A stretch of 64,000 bases of DNA from an uncultured Erythrobacter sp. (GTDB lineage: Bacteria > Pseudomonadota > Alphaproteobacteria > Sphingomonadales > Sphingomonadaceae). Below are positions 62,739 through 64,000 of the stretch, one piece after another; the stretch's first letter is position 1, and each line of letters opens with the position of its first letter. Below the pieces are notes generated by a model. It was given only the letters and a program-made list of their open reading frames with translations. It was not told the origin of the DNA and did not search any database. Where the stretch lies: positions 124,001 to 188,000 of the forward strand of contig CANMOQ010000004.1 of the NCBI GenBank assembly GCA_947499505.1, read 5' to 3'. Made by a program: the position numbers and the translations under genes.

Positions 62739-63245
62739 ATGCGGCAGCCCCACCTTCCACAGCCTGATCCCGTCGGCGAAAATCAGGAAAGCGTGTGGGA
62801 TTACCCGCGCCCGGCGATTGCCGAGCCAACCATCCGCCGGATCGCTATTGTGCATCGCGGTGTCACATTGGCCGATACGACAGCGGCTTTCCGCACGCTC
62901 GAAACCAGCCACCCGCCAACCTATTATCTGCCGCAAGCAGACATTGCGATGGAGCATTTCAGTCCCAATCCGCGCCGATCCCTATGCGAGTGGAAGGGGC
63001 AAGCGAACTATTGGGATATCACCATCGGTGATCAGCGTTTGGAGGCGGCGGCATGGTCCTACCCCTCGCCCACGCCCGCATTCGAGACAATCGCGGGCTA
63101 TCTCGCCTTCTATCCCGACTTCTTTGACCAATGCCTGGTCGATGGCGAACAGATCACGCCGCAGCCCGGCGGATTTTATGGCGGCTGGATCAGCCAATAT
63201 GAGGCTGGCCCGTTCAAAGGCATCCCCGGTAGCCGCTTCTGGTGA
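62739..63245 (+). CDS. DUF427 domain protein
   Basis: A 168-residue protein with a DUF427-type core in the second half (PRRSLCEWKGQANYWDITIG, AAWSYPSPTPAFETIAGYLA, FYPDFFD), a compact mostly beta domain of unknown function. The N-terminal third (IRRIAIVHRGVTLADTTAAF, LETSHPPTYYLPQADI) is also part of the usual family pattern. Start ATG 62739; no strong ribosome binding site. It is 39 bases past clpS on the same strand and may be co-transcribed. Function unknown. Confidence 0.85.
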   Translation: MRQPHLPQPDPVGENQESVWDYPRPAIAEPTIRRIAIVHRGVTLADTTAAFRTLETSHPPTYYLPQADIAMEHFSPNPRRSLCEWKGQANYWDITIGDQRLEAAAWSYPSPTPAFETIAGYLAFYPDFFDQCLVDGEQITPQPGGFYGGWISQYEAGPFKGIPGSRFW

Positions 63246-63441
63246 GCTTGCTTTCGCTAAGGCAGGCCCCGCTGACACGCCTGGTCAGTCAGAAGCCATA
63301 CATCCACCGCGCTTAGGCATACGGCAGATGACCCGGGTGAAAAACCTCGCTATGGGCCTTGATCAGACACCGCTTCGCCCGGGCGATTGCCCCAGCGAAC
63401 GCCCCGCGCAACCTTTGGATGTGAAAGCCAGCTAAGCTCCC

Positions 63442-64000
63442 GTGCTCAACGCTTTTCCCAGTATTGACCGATATATCTTCCGGCTGGTGGTGTTTCCAAT
63501 GCTGGGCGTGTTTGCCCTCGCCGCTTCGCTGCTGATGCTCGATAAAATGCTGCGATTGTTCGATTTCGTGGCGGTAGAAGGCGGCCCGATCGGCGTTGTT
63601 TTCAAGATGCTGGGCGCGCTGATCCCGGAATATGCCAGCCTTGCGATCCCGCTAGGCTTGCTTCTCGGCATTCTGCTCGCTTTCAGAAAGCTCGCGACCT
63701 CCAGCGAACTCGATGTGATGCGCGCCGTCGGCCTCAGCTATTGGCGGCTGCTGCGCGTTCCCTATGCGATCACATGCGTGCTGGTGGCGATCAACGTCGC
63801 GCTGGTGTTCTATGTCCAGCCGATCAGCCGTTACTATTACGAGCAGATGGAATTTGAGCTGCGCTCTGGCGCGCTGGGCGCATCGATCAAGGTCGGCGAA
63901 TTCAACACTCTGGCCGACCGTATGGCCTTGCGGATTGAGGAAAGCGAAGACGAAGGGCGGCGCTTGATCGGCATCTTTGCCCGCGTCTCCAATTCGCAGG
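63442..64000 (+). CDS. lptF: LPS export permease LptF/LptG family (partial, 3' end outside window)
   Basis: The visible 186 codons begin with GTG at 63442 (MLNAFPSIDRYIFRLVVFPM). Features of the LptF/G permease: first helix FPMLGVFALAASLLMLDKML, PEYASLAIPLGLLLGILLAF, the conserved coupling segment SSELDVMRAVGLSYWRLLRV, then the start of the periplasmic beta-jellyroll domain (SGALGASIKVGEFNTLADRM). With LptB, LptG and LptC it extracts lipopolysaccharide from the inner membrane. LptF is favoured over LptG because of the N-terminal start and R-x-I-F pattern, but the two are hard to separate. The gap from 63246 to 63441 has no supported gene. Confidence 0.9.
   Translation, partial: MLNAFPSIDRYIFRLVVFPMLGVFALAASLLMLDKMLRLFDFVAVEGGPIGVVFKMLGALIPEYASLAIPLGLLLGILLAFRKLATSSELDVMRAVGLSYWRLLRVPYAITCVLVAINVALVFYVQPISRYYYEQMEFELRSGALGASIKVGEFNTLADRMALRIEESEDEGRRLIGIFARVSNSQ

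Noticed and set aside
1..64000. CRISPR arrays, rRNA genes, intact insertion sequences or a replication origin
   Set aside because: Looked for by eye; no regularly spaced repeats, rRNA signatures, transposase genes or iteron clusters of origin type were found.

Overview
The window is GC-rich, gene-dense chromosomal DNA from an alphaproteobacterium, most likely Sphingomonadales (Erythrobacteraceae-like). This rests on gene content: HSD17B10-like SDR and crotonase genes, a class I PHA synthase with a lysine/alanine-rich phasin, methionine synthase split into two genes, large TonB-dependent receptors, and a chlorophyll-type 8-vinyl reductase (BciA). BciA suggests an aerobic anoxygenic phototroph or a descendant of one. 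No rRNA, CRISPR array or intact insertion sequence was seen.

Layout. 1-3.6 kb: 6-phosphogluconolactonase (cut by the window edge), Dps, a membrane protein, an SDR and an enoyl-CoA hydratase. 3.7-5.8 kb: two tandem 37-residue membrane microproteins, tRNA-Gly(CCC), and a 1.45-kb islet bounded by a duplicated half of that tRNA and carrying one unknown gene. 6.7-15.2 kb: valine/isobutyrate degradation (mmsA, acyl-CoA dehydrogenase, 3-hydroxyisobutyryl-CoA hydrolase, enoyl-CoA hydratase, mmsB), interleaved with a lipoprotein, a NodB-type deacetylase and a Rid protein. 15.1-18.1 kb: an Nmad3-family protein, a nucleotidyltransferase and a flippase. 18.1-22.9 kb: glycine cleavage genes gcvT-gcvH-gcvPA-gcvPB behind a tandem glycine riboswitch. 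23-30.9 kb: an ArsR-methyltransferase regulator, metF, split metH and a TauE/SafE exporter with overlapping ends, then a serine hydrolase. 31-35.9 kb: GH42 beta-galactosidase, Gfo/Idh oxidoreductase, aldo/keto reductase and a TauD-like dioxygenase.

35.9-54.2 kb is the centrepiece, an alginate utilisation locus. Two TonB-dependent receptors import oligomers. PL6 and PL17 lyases cut alginate to unsaturated monouronate. KdgF, an MFS permease, an SDR (DEH reductase) and KDG kinase carry it towards the Entner-Doudoroff pathway. A GntR/FadR-type regulator sits among them. An ATACCAAT motif stands a constant 32-33 bp upstream of a perfect TTGACA -35 box at the PL6 operon and at both receptor genes, and once in front of the regulator gene. 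Downstream on the same strand are bciA and a sodium/solute symporter gene that overlap each other.

54.3-64 kb: tRNA-Thr(CGT), tRNA-Cys(GCA), a thioesterase, a crotonase, two unusual small DNA-binding proteins, an alanine-type aminotransferase, phaC, a histone-tailed phasin behind a promoter framed by two palindromes, clpS, a DUF427 protein and the start of lptF (cut by the window end).
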